64,000 nt of DNA from Trichuris trichiura (lineage: Eukaryota; Nematoda; Enoplea; Trichinellida; Trichuridae): positions 1,240,001 to 1,304,000 of the forward strand of contig JBAJFE010000026.1 in NCBI GenBank assembly GCA_037903355.1, in the 5' to 3' direction. Under the pieces are notes generated by a model that was not told where the DNA came from, made no database searches, and was given only the letters and a program-made list of their open reading frames with translations. Of this stretch, positions 58,486 through 64,000 are shown in pieces (the stretch's first letter is position 1; each line of letters begins with the position of its first letter). The translations under genes and the position numbers were made by a program.

Positions 58486-61400
58486 TTTCACAGAGTCTAA
58501 TTTGGCTCTTTACTGCAACATCCAATTCTTACCGTTGCCAAGGTGAAGAGTAAACTTCTCGTGAGAAGCAGATATACAATCAACAAGAATGATAATAATC
58601 ATGACAGTATGAATTGACACTTCTCCCTTAGCTAAACATTCGAAATTATCAAACCGTTGTGCCCCATACGTGAAAATACGTTTATATGCAGCGCAACAAT
58701 AACAAGGCGATGAAAGATGTAACTATAGAAAAGTGACGCACACTTGAACATGTTTCGGCTAGGGCAAGCACGAAAGCACCTCAGCAATTAAATTATTAAT
58801 GATACGAAAAGTTTTTAAACGTTAAAAACGTTATTTGAGCAAAAAGAACTTTTGCATACATTAAGGGATACTGTAAGTACGAAAGAGCACTAAAGTCAAA
58901 GTTGCACGAATGGAAAACTGCAACACCGCTACTACGCACCTCAAAACTCGACTAAGTGTGCATCGTGACGCAAGCGGAGAGAAAAGCTTGTAAATGAATG
59001 TAAAGTTTTGTAAATGTAATTATAAGTGTGCACGCGCCTTTGACAGCAATCGAGCTGGATCATAAGCGTCCGGTAAGCAGAGCGCGCCCAAAAAATTATT
59101 TATCGGCTACGTTATTTAATCATGCTTACTCTGACCAAAATACACATCCGCAATTAAGTTTAGAACTACGCAAGAAAATTCTTACCAATAAAACGGCGCG
59201 GCATGCTCATTTGGCCTATGTTAAACTGCCAGCCATGCAAAGTGCGTCCAAAATAGAATGGTCTCCAGTTGAAGGCTTAGCAAAGAAGCCAATCCCTAAG
59301 CCTTCACATTAGGCAGCTTCTTCCATTATGCCTATTTTCTTCTGCCATCTTACACAACAATGCGTGCGCAACCTCGACCTCAACCAATTGTACTTTTTGC
59401 TAGCTTGAATTCATTCCAAAAAGCTAGGATGGAAAACTGTAAGCTAAAAAATGAATTTGCAGGTTCTATACCGTACGTCCCATTGGATAAAATCTGATGT
59501 AACGTCTTTTTGAAAAGGCGCCAAAAAAGGCTTCAAATCCAGCGTTCCGCTAGTCAAGGTAGGTTTGCGCTTATCCAAATATGGTATGTTTCCAAAATCT
59601 TCGCTGCAACAAAATGGCGGGAAAGCCTAAGTGTATTAATGATTTTCAAGTTAGTGTACGTACGGGCCAACCCACGCCTCAGGTGACATCGATTTCACCC
59701 ATTTCAATCGTTGTTGCATTACTCGGCATGGTGTCGCACGGTGTGTGTAGCTTGTCCTCGTATGAAACAACTAAATAAGCCTTTCGTTTCTACGAGTTTC
59801 ACATTGACCGCTGCTAATGGCGCTGCTGGTCCAAGTTCACGCATTCTAAGCGCGCCCTTCGATCGACAGCACCGAGAGTCCGTCATCGTTGCCGATTGGT
59901 CGCTCAAGGTCCTCCTCCGCTGATCAGCGATGATAAACCAAAATGGGAATTATCGCTTTTCCGTCCTTCTTTCCAACCCGTCTTTTAACCGAGCCAGCAT
60001 GTTAGTCCCATCGATCGCTTTCGATCATTGCCAGTTTTGGCCGGAGCATTGCTGGAGTCTGCCCTCCTTATAAGACAACAAGGATGTGTGCGCATCGACA
60101 GTTGTTGTGCTACGTTTTCAGCCGCTGCCTGAGACCTTGTCGCACGAGATATATCGCTTTTTGTGTTGCTACTACTAGAAGCACCGCTTTGGCTGATTGA
60201 TGCCTCTTCGCCCTTCTCTTTTCAAAATGGTCTCCCAAATTTCCAGTCATTACGTTAGGCGGGAAGTCCGTTACCTTGAGCGACTAATAGCAGGGATTTT
60301 GTGCACGATAAGTGTCACTTGCTTACGCGCTGTCCATACTGCTTAAGACAAGAGCTTGTTCGATTTTTTGGCTTTCCCGTTGCCCCAGAGACCTTGAAGT
60401 CATCCTTGGACTGCTCCGATTAGTCTAGCTTGCTTCATCCTCGAGTCGACGGCCTTGTCAGCAAGGTCGCCTTTAAATACACAGCTTCATTTATGTGATG
60501 CGCTTTTCGCTTGTCTCCAGATTCTGGGCGCTTTTGCAGCTTGCTTTCGATACGCTACCGTTGGTGGTTGGTTGGTGACGGGCCCATTGAAGTTCAACAC
60601 ATGCCGAGGTTGGAATAATGTAAACTCGCTTTGCTGTAGCTTTACTGCGCTTACGAAGGCTTCGTGTAAGTCGTTCAATCTTTATCGTGTCACAGTGTGA
60701 TTGGTTGTAACAATGCAACGCCTATTTTTGCCTGCCTTCCTCCAACTTGTTTTGTTGGATGGCATTTTTCGAATTTTTCACGTAATGCACTTGCACAACG
60801 CAGTTGCTTGCTCTTTGGTTGCGTTTTCCCGGTTGGAATGAATATAGCGGCCCGCAATAGCCGAACACGTGCCGTATGATGTCTTCAATTACCCAGACTA
60901 TGCTTTTGCCTACATATTACTATTATATAGGCGATTGTAAGAAGTTTCCTTTTTGTTGCAGCCTTCTTTGCCCATAGTCCAATCGTCCACCGGGCACAAA
61001 GCTACACGCTCCGAAGGCTTTCGCTAATTTCAAAGGCTTTAAGCTGACGTCGCTTGCCAACGATCGCATAGCGGACACTGCTTGTAAAGCGGGTGCCGCG
61101 GAGGCAACCTGTTCATCTTCGTTTTGCACCAACCAAGCCGCCGAGCCCGTTCCAAGGGCTCCCGTTAATTCTAACGAAAGCGGCAGCCTTAACTCCTTCA
61201 TCTGCAAAACTCGCGGTCATTTTAGTAGCCTGCTTCGCAGCGTTCATCAGGTAAGACGTTTCATTTGTCTTTCCTTTGCGCAACGATGTTTCGCTTCGAA
61301 AGTATTCGTTTTCCGCAACGGTCCGGCTGTTCCGACGCTGTTGAACCTGCCAATCATTCTTTTTTGCCCTTGTCTGCGCTTATGGCCGCTGCCTAGTTCA

Positions 61401-62653
61401 TTTCCGCTTATCGCGCGCTAAAGGCTAACAGTTGCTTCTTGAAAGTTAAATTAGCACGAAAAAGAGAAAAACTGGACCCAACTGCTTTAGAGACGCTTGC
61501 TTTAGCTGACGCCTTCTTAAAACTTCCTACAGTATACCTATATTTAAGTGATCATTTCCGTTATTCATTGTTTTGTGCTCCTTGAAAGCGCCTTCATTTG
61601 TTTTCAATTCTCCTAATTTCCCTTTGAGATATTTTGCATAAGTTTTTCCCAATGAGTAATGGGCACTTTGGAAAGTTTATGCTCTTCTCAGCTTTACAAA
61701 TTGGTCACGTGCGCACGCAGCGTTTTGATGTTAATTTCGGTGCTTAACCGCATCATATCGCGACGCGTGCCAAGAAATTGCCAAGTTGCAATTCAAAAGA
61801 GCGACAGTGAAGGGAAACTTGTACGGCGATTTGCCGGCGTCCTCCTAGGCATATTGATTTTCAAAAACTCCCTTTCCTACCACTCTCACGGACTCTTCCG
61901 AGAGATATGCTTTTCATTTAACTTCTGTACTTTCGTCATTTTCATATATAGTACCATTTGGCGCAACTGTTGGGAACAGCAGCTTCTCTATGGGACCCTT
62001 TCCCGCCTAATCGAAGTACCCCTGTTTGGCCTCTGCTTAGATATACGCTCGAAAGGAAACAAATCGATGCATAGAGTGACAATTACGCGTTGAGTGCACA
62101 GTAATCACAGCTTCACAAATTCAATGAACTTAAGTCTATCTGCATTTCCAATTATTCGATCCTCTTTAATTGCTTACAGCACTAGTTGATCTTTCTGCTG
62201 AGTAAATAGCGACAGATTCCGCTTGGAATTGAATGGATCAATTGAACCTCTCTTTAGGCATTGGCAGTGTACGCACTATTAGCGAAAATGAACTATTACG
62301 GTCTTGTGACCTTATTAATTCCATATATAGGCTCTCTTCAAGGAGACGACCTTGAAAGGCTGCATCTTTTCTGCGCTGCTGCCCATATTTACTTTTTTCT
62401 TACAAATAGTGCATTGTCTTTGAGAATTTTTTCTTTTGGGACCATAACTTGTTGAGTGACGCGAATTTCTCCAATGTTCCTTTCAGTAGACGCTTTTGTG
62501 AGTCGTACCGCGAAGTGATATCTCCTATTTGGATACTTTTAAAATGCAACGCGTACTTCATTGGCGTTTTGGAAAAAATGGGCGAATAAATGAAGTCAAA
62601 AAAGATTTTTTTTTGTACAGTGGCTTGGATGGCCCAGGGAAGCGCGAGAGCAG
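58486..62653. other. Divergent spacer between asparaginase and JNK genes
   Basis: The genes point away from each other, so both promoters lie here, possibly with 5' non-coding or alternative first exons of JNK. Two frames have codon use that looks faintly coding: 59028-59312 (+, no ATG start, could be a terminal exon) and 60923-61207 (-, ATG start at 61207 or 61201, 94 aa). I recognise neither. From about 59.9 kb the plus strand is pyrimidine-rich. No repeat or RNA gene was found. Confidence 0.4.

Positions 62654-64000
<1,347 letters not shown>

Overview
The window is eukaryotic and almost certainly from a nematode. The genes are split by very short introns (about 39-63 nt) with normal GT-AG ends. 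They include a Cys-rich ET/Ly6-like secreted family, ShKT domains on a mucin-like protein, and orthologues of conserved metazoan genes. The moderate GC content and the gene mix suggest a clade I, Trichuris-like worm. That is an inference: no rRNA or mitochondrial marker is present to settle it.

Layout, left to right. 1-2897: no convincing gene. 2898-6063 (-): NEMF/Caliban, a ribosome quality-control factor, with a near-perfect 268-bp tandem duplication covering an exon end and intron. 10776-16826 (+): a secreted protein with three ET/Ly6-like domains and a probable GPI anchor, interrupted by a 5-kb intron full of repeats. 16.8-35.8 kb: a gene-poor stretch around a single Six3/6 (Optix, ceh-32) homeobox gene at 22386-23492 (-). 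35848-36930 (-): a small GLD-2-like poly(A) polymerase whose third catalytic Asp reads as Asn. 33.2-39.2 kb holds two non-autonomous hAT elements with 8-bp target-site duplications, and a diverged repeat copy lies on each side of the GLD-2-like gene.

From 43.1 kb the window is gene-dense. 43120-45266 (+): KLHDC3-type Kelch protein with a GC-AG intron. 45343-50863 (-): an eight-exon secreted Ser/Thr-rich, mucin-like protein of about 1579 aa ending in two ShKT-type domains, with every intron in phase 1. 51745-58485 (-): twelve-exon cytosolic L-asparaginase fused to ankyrin repeats (ASPG type). 62654-64000 (+): JNK MAP kinase, running off the end of the window.

There is no operon or shared pathway. 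The genes cover translation quality control, eye/head patterning, mRNA tailing, protein turnover, amino-acid metabolism and stress signalling. The two secreted Cys-rich proteins and the mucin are the likeliest lineage-specific or host-interface genes. I rebuilt exon boundaries by hand from splice signals, reading frame and remembered family sequences. Coordinates are the outer coding limits, and exons are listed in each entry.
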